Source: Lachnospiraceae bacterium NC2004
GTDB lineage: Bacteria; Bacillota; Clostridia; Lachnospirales; Lachnospiraceae
Assembly (NCBI GenBank): GCA_000621905.1
Contig: JHXB01000008.1
Span: forward strand, 98,246 to 162,245
Length of the DNA: 64,000 nt
Direction: 5' to 3'
The notes under the pieces: model-generated
Databases searched by the model: none
What the model was told of the DNA's origin: nothing
The model's input: the letters and a program-made list of their open reading frames with translations, nothing else
Shown here: positions 9,441-17,346 of the stretch, one piece after another
Layout: each line of letters opens with the position of its first letter
How positions within the stretch are numbered: position 1 is the stretch's first letter
Made by a program: the position numbers and the translations under genes

Positions 9441-9706
9441 TAGTCATCTTCAATGACTTGAAAGTCCATATAATCGAAGTCTACGCCCTCGATAAACGAT
9501 TCCTGCCTGAATCTTGTGCGGTCATGAAGAATAAAGTCCTTCTTATTACTCTCAAGCCAAATCGGCTTAGGAAGATCAAACTCATAGCACATCTCATCCA
9601 GGCAAGCGTACACCTTCCTCGTGCGATTAAGAGTGGTGTCATAATTCTCCGCCACATAATCTTTAATCAGTCTGTTATCTTTGATTAATTTGCCCCAAAT
9701 GCGCAT
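9437..9706 (-). CDS. Unknown 89-aa protein
   Basis: Small basic-to-acidic protein with no membrane segment and no motif I can name. The ATG follows TAGGAGACGATT. It starts 9 bp after the DUF4037 gene, so the two are probably co-expressed, and its stop lies inside a GGGACAGTCCC palindrome. The aromatic and charged composition (KPIWLESNKKDFILHDRTRFRQ) suggests a compact folded protein. The function is unknown. Confidence 0.8.
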   Translation of the reverse strand: MRIWGKLIKDNRLIKDYVAENYDTTLNRTRKVYACLDEMCYEFDLPKPIWLESNKKDFILHDRTRFRQESFIEGVDFDYMDFQVIEDDY

Positions 9707-9715
9707 AATCGTCTC

Positions 9716-12205
9716 CTACTTCATCCCATCCATCGCATCTTCAAATGAATTATATCCGTAATAATGGATGGTCTCTTCCATTATCTTATAAGCAAGATTG
9801 CCGCCCGTCTTAGTGACACCAACAACAAACTCGCCGTACATCTTAAGCATCTTGTCAGAATATGTCGAAAGCTCACCTCTTAAATAAGTCTCGTAAGATG
9901 TATCCCAAGGTGCATCCTCAGAAGTATGAATGCGCCTTGCATTCTTGGCAAGTCCAGGATACTCAGCCGCGAACTCTTCCATCCACTTAACCTGCATCTT
10001 AACTATCTCTTCAATAATAGCCTTCTTGCCCTCAGGTATAACAGGAAATGAATCCTTAATCTTAGCCCACTCATCAGGCGAAGTACTCTCCTCCATGCGC
10101 CCGTACTTCTCGGTAATCATATTCCAACCGCGCTCAAGTGCACCCTGAAAATCTACAGCATACTGAACAAGCATAGGCATCGTCCAGGTATTGTACTGAC
10201 TCGATCTCATAATGTTAAATGTCTCAAAATCATCCTGACATGAGGCTCTGCCGCCTTCATTTACCACTTCGTCAAATGCAGCAAACTCCATCTGAACAAT
10301 CGTACCGACAAGCTCATCCTTACTCTGCTCCATAAAGTCAGATCTTAAAACCATCTCATTGGTGTAATGCTCAAGATAAAGGTCGGTCCCCAAACTTCCA
10401 TCTTCCATATCTATAAGCTTCATATCACCAACATATCCCTTGTTGATCATGGCGCTTAAGAGGCATAAAGCAAGCTCCTCTATAATAGGCAACGCTGTGT
10501 CTTCTTTGTTGATTCTGTCATGCTCGTCCGCCTCGGTAATCTTCTCTACAAATGACGATACTTTAGACACAATCTCAAAGTCCTCAGCCCCCTTAAAAAG
10601 CCACTTCTCATGAGGCGCATATTTCTTGTTAAGCAAATACGCTATTCTTAACGCCTGCTTAAGTCCATCATTTAAGACAAATGCTACCGCAACTCTATCA
10701 TTTCTCATGCGCATTCTTACATAATTGTACTGAAGGTTCTGACTGAAGAGAGCAGACATCTGAGCAAGTTTAAGAAGCACACTGCTGTCATCATAGTATT
10801 TAGCAAGTTCTTCTCTAATCTTAGTAAAATCGCCCTGCTTGTCCTCCCACACTTCACCGTTGGTTGCTGCAGCAAGCTGATATTCCTCAATCCACATAAG
10901 TGTATTGTTAGAAACGTGTCCGAGCTCGATCCACTCCTTAAATGCAGAAGCACCGATAAAATGAGTATAGAAGTCACTTATCCTATGAACTCCGAGTCTT
11001 ACCATGCCCTGAGGAGTCGTAATCCTCGTATATCCCTTGTATTCAGAAGGAAGATCATCATACAGCTTCTGAACCTTAAGACCTATAAGGTCATAGACCT
11101 CATCACTCATCCAAATGCAGAAGCCAGGTCCCCAGTCATGATCTCTGGAATACTCATCATCATAACCAAAGCAATCTGAGCCTTCTCCCACAAGTCCAAA
11201 CGCCATCTTATCGTAATCATCAGGAAAATGTTCCTTGATTGCAGGTTTACCCACTTCCTCAAAGAACTCCTTACATATGCGCATTCCCTTTTCATAAGTC
11301 TTATCGTTGTCTTCCGAAAAGATACTATCCACCTTCACAGGTGCTTTCTGATATTCCTCGTATTCATTTGCCATAAAATCAAAAGCGTCCATCTTGGCGA
11401 TTGCGCTATTAAGATACTCTCTTATTCTATTGTACTCATCTGTCTTGCCGAACTTATTAAACACCGCGTCAAGGGCGCTCTTATAAGAAGATACGGCAAG
11501 AGAGAACTCTTTACGCTTCTCGAAGATTCTTCCCCTCGCAACCATTGCGGCAGCGTAATGTGTACCTCTTGAGTTCATCTTGTCAAATGCAGCTATCGCT
11601 TTATCGGCATATTCTATGGCTTTCTGGTTGTATGACTCGCTATCCTTGCCGCCCATGTTAGCAAGCTCGATAGCAGTATTGGCGAGATTGGCAAATGTAA
11701 CAGCAACCTCCCACTCCTTGTCACCCGCATTGACAACTATATCAAGCGCATACTTAAGTCTTTCGTATGCATCCTTATATTGACCCATCTCCTGAAAAAG
11801 CAAGCTCTCGTTGTTGTAAAGGCTTGCATAATTAAAATCATCAGGATTTAAAAGGTTCCGATACAAATCCTCAACCTGCTTATATGTTCTTAATGAATCC
11901 TCAAGGTGACCTGCCGCTCTTAAAGCATTGGCGATATTAAGCATAGTTGTAGCGTGGTGGACACTGCCCTCTAACGAAGCGTCCTTAATAAGCTTAAGCG
12001 CAGTAGAGCCATAACCCATAGCATCATCATGATGACACATCTCTCTACTGATACCAATAAGTTCATTAAGAATTGAGAGCATTGCTCCCACATCACCCTC
12101 AATTTCTGCAACTTTAAGGTTCTCAAGAAGAAATGGAGTAACCTCTTCGACCTTACCTGCATTTGCAAGAGCATCAAGTTCGCTTATAACCTTATTAAGA
12201 TCCAT
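9716..12205 (-). CDS. TPR protein with DUF4037 nucleotidyltransferase-like domain
   Basis: 829 aa. The first 270 or so residues are helical repeats of TPR type with recurring A-x-x-Y-x-x-A patterns. The remainder contains the DUF4037 block. Its GEGSDCFGYDDEYSRDHD stretch (residues near 335-352) has the GSxxxGxDD/DxD layout of nucleotidyltransferase active sites. No substrate is known to me, and an RNA- or protein-modifying or antibiotic-modifying role is possible. The start follows GGAGGTGGCGTT. It is upstream of, and probably co-transcribed with, the 89-aa gene. Confidence 0.85.
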   Translation of the reverse strand: MDLNKVISELDALANAGKVEEVTPFLLENLKVAEIEGDVGAMLSILNELIGISREMCHHDDAMGYGSTALKLIKDASLEGSVHHATTMLNIANALRAAGHLEDSLRTYKQVEDLYRNLLNPDDFNYASLYNNESLLFQEMGQYKDAYERLKYALDIVVNAGDKEWEVAVTFANLANTAIELANMGGKDSESYNQKAIEYADKAIAAFDKMNSRGTHYAAAMVARGRIFEKRKEFSLAVSSYKSALDAVFNKFGKTDEYNRIREYLNSAIAKMDAFDFMANEYEEYQKAPVKVDSIFSEDNDKTYEKGMRICKEFFEEVGKPAIKEHFPDDYDKMAFGLVGEGSDCFGYDDEYSRDHDWGPGFCIWMSDEVYDLIGLKVQKLYDDLPSEYKGYTRITTPQGMVRLGVHRISDFYTHFIGASAFKEWIELGHVSNNTLMWIEEYQLAAATNGEVWEDKQGDFTKIREELAKYYDDSSVLLKLAQMSALFSQNLQYNYVRMRMRNDRVAVAFVLNDGLKQALRIAYLLNKKYAPHEKWLFKGAEDFEIVSKVSSFVEKITEADEHDRINKEDTALPIIEELALCLLSAMINKGYVGDMKLIDMEDGSLGTDLYLEHYTNEMVLRSDFMEQSKDELVGTIVQMEFAAFDEVVNEGGRASCQDDFETFNIMRSSQYNTWTMPMLVQYAVDFQGALERGWNMITEKYGRMEESTSPDEWAKIKDSFPVIPEGKKAIIEEIVKMQVKWMEEFAAEYPGLAKNARRIHTSEDAPWDTSYETYLRGELSTYSDKMLKMYGEFVVGVTKTGGNLAYKIMEETIHYYGYNSFEDAMDGMK

Positions 12206-12314
12206 AACGCCACCTCCAAAGCCATGAAATAATACCTATATATTACCATAAACACTTCACAAATTAAAGTTAAAACTGTATTATGTAGAAGGAGAAGGAT
12301 GACATTTAGCTACC

Positions 12315-12343
12315 ATGTCATTCTGAGCGAAGCGAAGAATCTT
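12315..12343. repeat. REP-like element, short copy
   Basis: ATGTCATTCTGAGCGAAGCG followed by AAGAATCTT, in the 5' leader of the Nudix gene, 18 bp before its start codon. Confidence 0.65.
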
Positions 12344-12360
12344 AATAATAGGAGAACACC

Positions 12361-12825
12361 ATGAAGAAAGTAGAACTCACCACACTGTGTTATATAGAGC
12401 ATGACGACAGCTACCTGATGCTTCACCGTATCAAGAAGGCAAATGATATCAACGAGGGCAAATGGATAGGTGTCGGCGGACATATTGAATTTGCCGAAAG
12501 CCCGGAGGAATGCCTTATAAGAGAAGTCAAGGAGGAGACTAATCTCACTCTCACCTCCTATAAGTTTAGAGGCGTGGTGACATTTGTATCGGGAGATGAA
12601 CTTTGTGAGTACATGGCCTTATACACCGCCGACGGATTCGAAGGCGAGATTAAACCTTGTGACGAAGGCGAGCTTCACTGGGTTAAGAAAAGTGATTTGT
12701 TTGATTTAAACCTCTGGGAAGGGGATAAGATATTCTTGAAGATGTTAATCGAAGACGCACCGTTCTTCTCACTTAAACTTGTGTATAATGAGGACGGAGA
12801 GTTGATAGAGTCGGTAGTGAAATAA
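12361..12825 (+). CDS. Nudix hydrolase, MutT-like
   Basis: Hydrolyses a nucleoside diphosphate linked to another moiety, possibly an oxidised dNTP. The Nudix box GHIEFAESPEECLIREVKEE fits G-x5-E-x7-RE-U-x-EE, with the usual final Gly replaced (EETN). The length of 154 aa and the GxGG approach (GVGGHIEF) match the 8-oxo-dGTPase-like branch. The start follows AGGAGAACACC. It is divergent from the DUF4037 gene. Confidence 0.9.
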   Translation: MKKVELTTLCYIEHDDSYLMLHRIKKANDINEGKWIGVGGHIEFAESPEECLIREVKEETNLTLTSYKFRGVVTFVSGDELCEYMALYTADGFEGEIKPCDEGELHWVKKSDLFDLNLWEGDKIFLKMLIEDAPFFSLKLVYNEDGELIESVVK

Positions 12826-12859
12826 TAAAAACAGATTTTTCATATATTAAGGAGGCACT

Positions 12860-13801
12860 ATGGAAGGTAACACCCGCTTAATAGAATTCAATAACTATAT
12901 AGATCTTGCAGAATTATTTAAGAGGCATAATCGCGGCTTTAACGAATATGTGACAATGCAGATTGGCTATGACGAGAAGATATACATTTTGTTTAACGAG
13001 CAGATCCCTGAGAGAATAAATGGGATGTTTGTTCCGACTGAATCCAACAGCCGCTATTATGTTTTAGAATTAGAAGTTGACTGGTACGAAGGAAGTGTAA
13101 TAAACGAAAAGCTATATGATTTAGGCAATCAAAAGATGAACTACAGCTTCGTTCAGCCAATCGAAGGCGGTCTACTTCTTGTAGCAGCAAGATGCAGTTT
13201 TAACAAAGGGAATCCGGATAAAAATGCAACTATTGTAGACTTTAGCGGAAACATAGTAGATGAACTCTGCCTTGGAGATGGCATTTCTCAATGTTTGTAT
13301 CATCCTGAGATTGGGATTGTTATCGGTTATTTCGACGAGGGAGTTTTCGGTAATTATGGATGGACCGAACCATTAGGAACATATGGGGTCAGAGTATGGG
13401 GAAGAGATGGTCAGGACGTTTGGAAAGCAGACAGACCAATCTTTGATTGTTATGCAATGAATGTCAGCGCGGCTGGGGACATCTGGTACTATTACTATGA
13501 TGAGTTTAAGCTTATCAAGGCTAACATAAACAAACCAAGTGAAGTTGAATTCGATCCCGGAACAAAGGGCTCATACTCTCTTATAATCTCTGAAGATACA
13601 GTCACAATAATAACAGATAAGGGATATGATGCAAATGAAGATTATATTGCTGAAAGTGTTCAGGGCGATAAGCTTTCTGAACCCGTCCCTGTTTCATTTG
13701 CATATAAAGGAGAGCACTGCGTCCTCGGACTACTCGCATCATATGGCTCAAAAGCTGCATTCGTTGAAGGTGGAACGAGATTGTTCGTACGGAAGATTTA
13801 A
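12860..13801 (+). CDS. Unknown beta-rich protein
   Basis: 313 aa, no signal peptide or membrane segment. The sequence alternates hydrophobic and polar residues with many Gly-Asp turns (NYGWTEPLGTYGVRVWGRDG), as in propeller or jelly-roll folds, but I cannot assign a family. The start follows AAGGAGGCACT, 35 bp behind the Nudix gene. Its stop overlaps, tail to tail, the last 4 bp of a truncated antitoxin gene, which suggests an insertion or deletion boundary there. Confidence 0.75.
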   Translation: MEGNTRLIEFNNYIDLAELFKRHNRGFNEYVTMQIGYDEKIYILFNEQIPERINGMFVPTESNSRYYVLELEVDWYEGSVINEKLYDLGNQKMNYSFVQPIEGGLLLVAARCSFNKGNPDKNATIVDFSGNIVDELCLGDGISQCLYHPEIGIVIGYFDEGVFGNYGWTEPLGTYGVRVWGRDGQDVWKADRPIFDCYAMNVSAAGDIWYYYYDEFKLIKANINKPSEVEFDPGTKGSYSLIISEDTVTIITDKGYDANEDYIAESVQGDKLSEPVPVSFAYKGEHCVLGLLASYGSKAAFVEGGTRLFVRKI

Positions 13802-13980
13802 GGGTGTGCATCGCTCTGAGTGGTGACAGTACTCTCAGACAACTCCTTTTGACTCACATTCTGTGATATTCTGGCATCAATTATCGCTCTAATTACGTTC
13901 ATTTCTGGTTGCATCTCAACATACGCCTCAGCAAACTCAGGATCCTGCATTCTCTTCTCTTTGTATTCCTTCAATGTCAT
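13798..13980 (-). pseudogene. Truncated XRE/HigA-type antitoxin gene
   Basis: The 60-residue product runs MTLKEYKEKRMQDPEF through IIDARISQNVSQKELSE and then ends. This is the N-terminal half of the HTH antitoxins that accompany RelE/HigB toxins. The recognition helix and everything after it are missing, and the last residues STVTTQSD still align with the expected TGITQAD. The ATG at 13980 follows GAGGTGATTTTT. The break falls exactly where the neighbouring plus-strand gene ends. No toxin partner is beside it. Confidence 0.7.
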
Positions 13981-14110
13981 AAAAATCACCTCTCAATCCA
14001 ATTTATTATAATGAATTATTTGAATAACATTTTTAACTCTATTAATTATATCTAAACATTTTTCAAATGTCATTCAACGCGTAGTTGAAAAAAGTAGAAC
14101 CAAAAAATCA

Positions 14111-14172
14111 TGCAAAAATGAATAGAAATTCGTACTTTTTCGACCTTTTTAAGATTTTTTAACAACTAACAG
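14111..14172. repeat. Leader block shared with the Rpn locus
   Basis: It contains TAGAAATTCGTACTTTTTCG, then a T-rich run and AACAACTAACAG. The same order occurs at 60599-60661, and the first half is repeated again at 60547-60585. The two full copies sit 170 and 117 bp upstream of unrelated plus-strand genes. Confidence 0.75.
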
Positions 14173-14299
14173 TTGTTGGACAGACTTCTAACAAAGAGTT
14201 ATAATTATAAAAATAGCGAACGGAAGGTAGAATCATACGACAAGTAATAAGGATTTATATATTATCATCAAAAGCCTACTTGATATTTTAAATCACATT

Positions 14300-14320
14300 G
14301 TATATACTGTATGTATATAC
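14300..14320. promoter_or_regulatory. Candidate vapB operator
   Basis: Two copies of the self-complementary octamer GTATATAC lie 5 bp apart, 22 bp upstream of the vapB start. Antitoxins of this class repress their own operon through such paired palindromes, so this is the obvious candidate site. The assignment is inferred from position only. Confidence 0.55.
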
Positions 14321-14341
14321 AACAGAAACGAGGTGATTTTT

Positions 14342-14575
14342 ATGGTTACTGCAAAAGTATTTCAAAGTGGCAATAGCCAAGCGATCCGTATTCCTAAAGA
14401 ATATCATACTACAGAAAAAGAATTCTATATTCGTCAATATAATGGGGGATTTTATTTAATCCCTACAAGCGACCCATGGAAATTACTTAGAAACAGCATA
14501 GGTGCGGCAGAAGACCTCGATTTTGAAAGAGATCAGCCAAGCATACTACAATTATCTGAAAGCGAGGAATTCTAA
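14342..14575 (+). CDS. vapB: VapB-type antitoxin
   Basis: 77-aa DNA-binding antitoxin with an N-terminal SpoVT/AbrB (swapped-hairpin) domain, MVTAKVFQSGNSQAIRIPKE. The C-terminal acidic tail (LQLSESEEF) would wrap the toxin. The ATG at 14342 follows GAGGTGATTTTT, and the upstream GTG in that ribosome site is not a plausible start. Its stop overlaps the vapC start by one base, the usual arrangement for translational coupling. Confidence 0.9.
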   Translation: MVTAKVFQSGNSQAIRIPKEYHTTEKEFYIRQYNGGFYLIPTSDPWKLLRNSIGAAEDLDFERDQPSILQLSESEEF

Positions 14576-14976
14576 TGTACCTTATTGATACCAATATATG
14601 CATTTACGGACTCAAAGGTAGCTATCCCAATCTGAATCAAAAGCTTTTATCCGTTCATCCTGACCTAGTAAAAGTATCTTCAATAACAATACATGAATTA
14701 GAGTATGGAGCGGCTAAAAGTAAGTGGGGCAAACGTGCTTACGAAGCAATGGGGATGTTTCTGTCATCATTCGAAGTAATACCATTTACAGAAAGTGATG
14801 CAATCACTGCAGGTATCATAAGAGCTGACCTTGCTTCAAAAGGAACACCTATCGGAGCATATGATGTTATGATTGCAGCCCAAGGAGTATCAAGAGACCT
14901 TACTGTTGTAACGCACAATACTAAAGAATTCCAAAGAGTATCTGGAATCACGCTTGAAGATTGGGTAGTCAAATAA
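14575..14976 (+). CDS. vapC: VapC-type PIN-domain toxin
   Basis: 133-aa PIN-domain endoribonuclease, expected to cleave tRNA or rRNA when free of VapB. The acidic metal-binding residues are D5 (LIDTN), E41 (HELEYG) and D97 (GAYDVMIAA). The fourth position is N115 in THNTKEF, common in this group. The toxin is intact, so the pair should be functional. Confidence 0.92.
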   Translation: MYLIDTNICIYGLKGSYPNLNQKLLSVHPDLVKVSSITIHELEYGAAKSKWGKRAYEAMGMFLSSFEVIPFTESDAITAGIIRADLASKGTPIGAYDVMIAAQGVSRDLTVVTHNTKEFQRVSGITLEDWVVK

Positions 14977-14994
14977 TGCCCCCGTGGTGCTATC

Positions 14995-15050
14995 TGCAAA
15001 AGTCATAGGAGTTTTGCAGTAGCATTTGCAAAAGTCATGGGAGTTTTGCA
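14995..15050. repeat. Tandem pair of TGCAAAA...TTTTGCA palindromes
   Basis: Two 24-nt copies (14995-15018 and 15027-15050) that differ at one base. Each has TGCAAAA and TTTTGCA ends. They are spaced 32 bp start to start, between vapC and the ydcF-like gene, just upstream of that gene's ribosome site. Confidence 0.7.
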
Positions 15051-15078
15051 ACTGATTCCACTTTTCAGGAGGCACAAA

Positions 15079-15843
15079 ATGAAAACAAAAGATGTAATTT
15101 TATCTGTTATATGGGGGATTTTAGCGTGTGGATTCATACTCTATGGAATTATGATCGCAGCGATTCGCTCAGGTTCTAAATTTTATATATTTTGGTTCTT
15201 TATGGCTGCAGTCTGCATTTTCTTTGCATTTGCTGCTAAGATACATTTGTGGACCAAGCTTAAGAAGCCGATAAAGATAGCACTTATCGCACTTGTTGTA
15301 ATAGGTATTTCAGCGGTTGGTATATTCGAAGCTATGGTTATCTCTTCGATGAACAAAACCGGTCCCGATAACCTTGACTACATAATCGTATTGGGTGCCC
15401 ATGCAAAGACCACCGGACCAAGTGTCGTCCTTAAGGCACGCCTCGACAAAGCGATAGATTACATGAACAACAATCCCGATACTATATGCATCGTATCAGG
15501 CGGCCAGGGTGTTAACGAACCGTTCTCCGAGGCTTACGGCATGAAGGATTATATGACAAACAATAACATAAACGAAGATAGAATTATCATGGAAGACAAG
15601 TCAACAACCACGATGGAGAACATCGAATTCTCAAAAGTTATCATCGACAAGCATTCAACCAAAGATGACTATTCTGTCGGCGTAGTAACTAACAATTTCC
15701 ATGTGTTTAGAGCAATGCAGATTGCAAATGACAACGGACTTAACAACTCTTACGGAATATCAGCGCACTCCAACCCACTTTATCTTCCGAACAATATGAT
15801 GCGTGAATTCTTCGGGGAAGTTAAGTACTTGATTTGTAGCTGA
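15079..15843 (+). CDS. YdcF-family (DUF218) membrane protein
   Basis: Three hydrophobic segments in the first 90 residues are followed by a DUF218 domain: YIIVLGAHAK, SGGQGVNEPFSEA, and STTTMENIEFS followed by VVTNNFHVFRA. Members include SanA and YdcF, linked loosely to envelope barrier function. The biochemical activity is unknown. I start at ATG 15079 because AGGAGGCACAAA precedes it; the in-frame TTG/GTG codons upstream lie in the tandem repeats. It converges with the DUF5711 gene. Confidence 0.88.
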   Translation: MKTKDVILSVIWGILACGFILYGIMIAAIRSGSKFYIFWFFMAAVCIFFAFAAKIHLWTKLKKPIKIALIALVVIGISAVGIFEAMVISSMNKTGPDNLDYIIVLGAHAKTTGPSVVLKARLDKAIDYMNNNPDTICIVSGGQGVNEPFSEAYGMKDYMTNNNINEDRIIMEDKSTTTMENIEFSKVIIDKHSTKDDYSVGVVTNNFHVFRAMQIANDNGLNNSYGISAHSNPLYLPNNMMREFFGEVKYLICS

Positions 15844-15847
15844 AAAA

Positions 15848-15880
15848 AATCCCCACGGTGGCCCCGCCACCATGGGGATT
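15848..15880. terminator. Hairpin between convergent genes
   Basis: AATCCCCaCGGTGG and CCACCatGGGGATT form a long stem between two converging genes. On the minus strand it is followed by a run of T (complement of 15843-15849), so it terminates the DUF5711 operon convincingly. Going rightwards it is followed only by ATATTATTTC. Confidence 0.7.
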
Positions 15881-15883
15881 ATA

Positions 15884-17332
15884 TTATTTCAACCTTATAA
15901 CTTCATTCTTGCTCGGCGTCAGCAATATATACTGATTCCTGCTATTGCCTGGGAACATATCCATGATTCCATTCTCGAAATCACTCTTAAACCTAACGCG
16001 TCCATTATAGTTATAAACCCTAGCCGACTTCTTACCAATCAGAATAATCTCTTTCTCACTGGCATGAATATTGGTGTAATAATAATCAATATCCCTATTA
16101 ACAACCTCATTGCCATTTAAAGTAAACGCTCTAAGTCTATATCTATCCTCCTGCTCGCCTTTAGAAACCTCCTTGTGTTCCTCGCCATCCTTAGACGAAA
16201 CAGTCTTAACACTGTTAGCAATATACCCAACATAAGAAGTGTTGTAGAATATCGACTTAACTCTACCGCCGGTCTTCTTGTTAAGAATCTCCTTAGGCTT
16301 CTCCTTCATTGAGTAAAGGACAATCCTCTCATCGCTGTAGGCAACAACAGTATCATTATCGACAAATGCAATCCTTGGGAACAACTCCTCTTCATAGCTG
16401 ATCGTTCCAACAAGCCTGTCAACCTCGTTCTTACCAACATTTCCGAAATTGTAAAATGTCAAAACGCTCTCAACCTTGGTATTATTGACAATCACATAAG
16501 CCGCAACAAGCTTGGTGCCATCTTCAGAAAGCGCAATCGCAAGCGGATAACCATTCTTGTTGATAGTAGTCTTGATCTCCAACACCTTGCCCCCGTCGTC
16601 ATCGAAAGCAGTGATGTAATCCACCTTCTCATCCTCAAGGACCACAGTTACAAGTCCCTGTGACGCAACAGTAATGTCGCTTATCGGAAAATCAGTAGTC
16701 ACCGAATTGACCTTCTTAACCGAGTTGTAAAGGGTAAATTGGTTATTGCCGATATCAGCAATAGCAACATAATCCTTACAAATAGCCACCTTAGGTGAAG
16801 TCATGTTAAATGCTTCCGTCCACACTATGGAACCTGTCTTGTCCTCATAGGTTATTCCGTCGACATTATATTTGACAAATCCACCCTGAAAAGCGAGATA
16901 CTCCATAGAAGATTCATCCGCCTTGTCAGTAGAACTGATCACTTCATAAGAATCGAAACTTCTAAAATGCCAAAATACCGCAAATGCTGCCGCGAGCACT
17001 ATAATAACAATAAGCCCGATAGCAATCTGCCTGGTGTGTCTCCTCGGAATCTTGATAACATTGCTGTTCTTGTTCTTAGGTTTAATTCCAAACCTGCCGG
17101 TATTAAGATTATTAGGAACGGGAGTCTCTCCCGCCTCTTCCTCCTCCGTAAAAGGAGCCTCCATCTGCTCCTTCTCTTCCTTGGTCTCTAACCCTTCAGT
17201 AAGCTCTTTCTTACTGATGCCGATAGAATCTACTTTAGAAGAAATGTCTTCTATATCCGACTGTTCTTTATTCGGTTGTTCTTTATCAGGATTACCAAAT
17301 GAGATAAACCTGTCAGAATCCTTTCTGCTCAT
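15884..17332 (-). CDS. DUF5711-family membrane-anchored protein
   Basis: 482 aa. It has a cytoplasmic acidic N-terminus of about 90 residues, one membrane span (IAIGLIVIIVLAAAFAVFW) and a long extracellular part with repeated beta-blade spacing (YVAIADIGNNQFTLYNS), consistent with a propeller. The family is common in Lachnospiraceae and has no known activity. It is the last gene of the five-gene signalling operon, 14 bp behind the PTS-IIC-like gene. The start follows AGGAGGACTGCTTATT. Confidence 0.8.
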   Translation of the reverse strand: MSRKDSDRFISFGNPDKEQPNKEQSDIEDISSKVDSIGISKKELTEGLETKEEKEQMEAPFTEEEEAGETPVPNNLNTGRFGIKPKNKNSNVIKIPRRHTRQIAIGLIVIIVLAAAFAVFWHFRSFDSYEVISSTDKADESSMEYLAFQGGFVKYNVDGITYEDKTGSIVWTEAFNMTSPKVAICKDYVAIADIGNNQFTLYNSVKKVNSVTTDFPISDITVASQGLVTVVLEDEKVDYITAFDDDGGKVLEIKTTINKNGYPLAIALSEDGTKLVAAYVIVNNTKVESVLTFYNFGNVGKNEVDRLVGTISYEEELFPRIAFVDNDTVVAYSDERIVLYSMKEKPKEILNKKTGGRVKSIFYNTSYVGYIANSVKTVSSKDGEEHKEVSKGEQEDRYRLRAFTLNGNEVVNRDIDYYYTNIHASEKEIILIGKKSARVYNYNGRVRFKSDFENGIMDMFPGNSRNQYILLTPSKNEVIRLK

Positions 17333-17346
17333 AATAAGCAGTCCTC

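Larger units (their letters stand above)
13981..14341. other. Intergenic region upstream of vapBC
   Basis: No gene seen. It holds a 62-nt block (14111-14172) shared with the region upstream of the Rpn-type gene, and the vapB operator candidate. The remainder is AT-rich. Confidence 0.5.
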
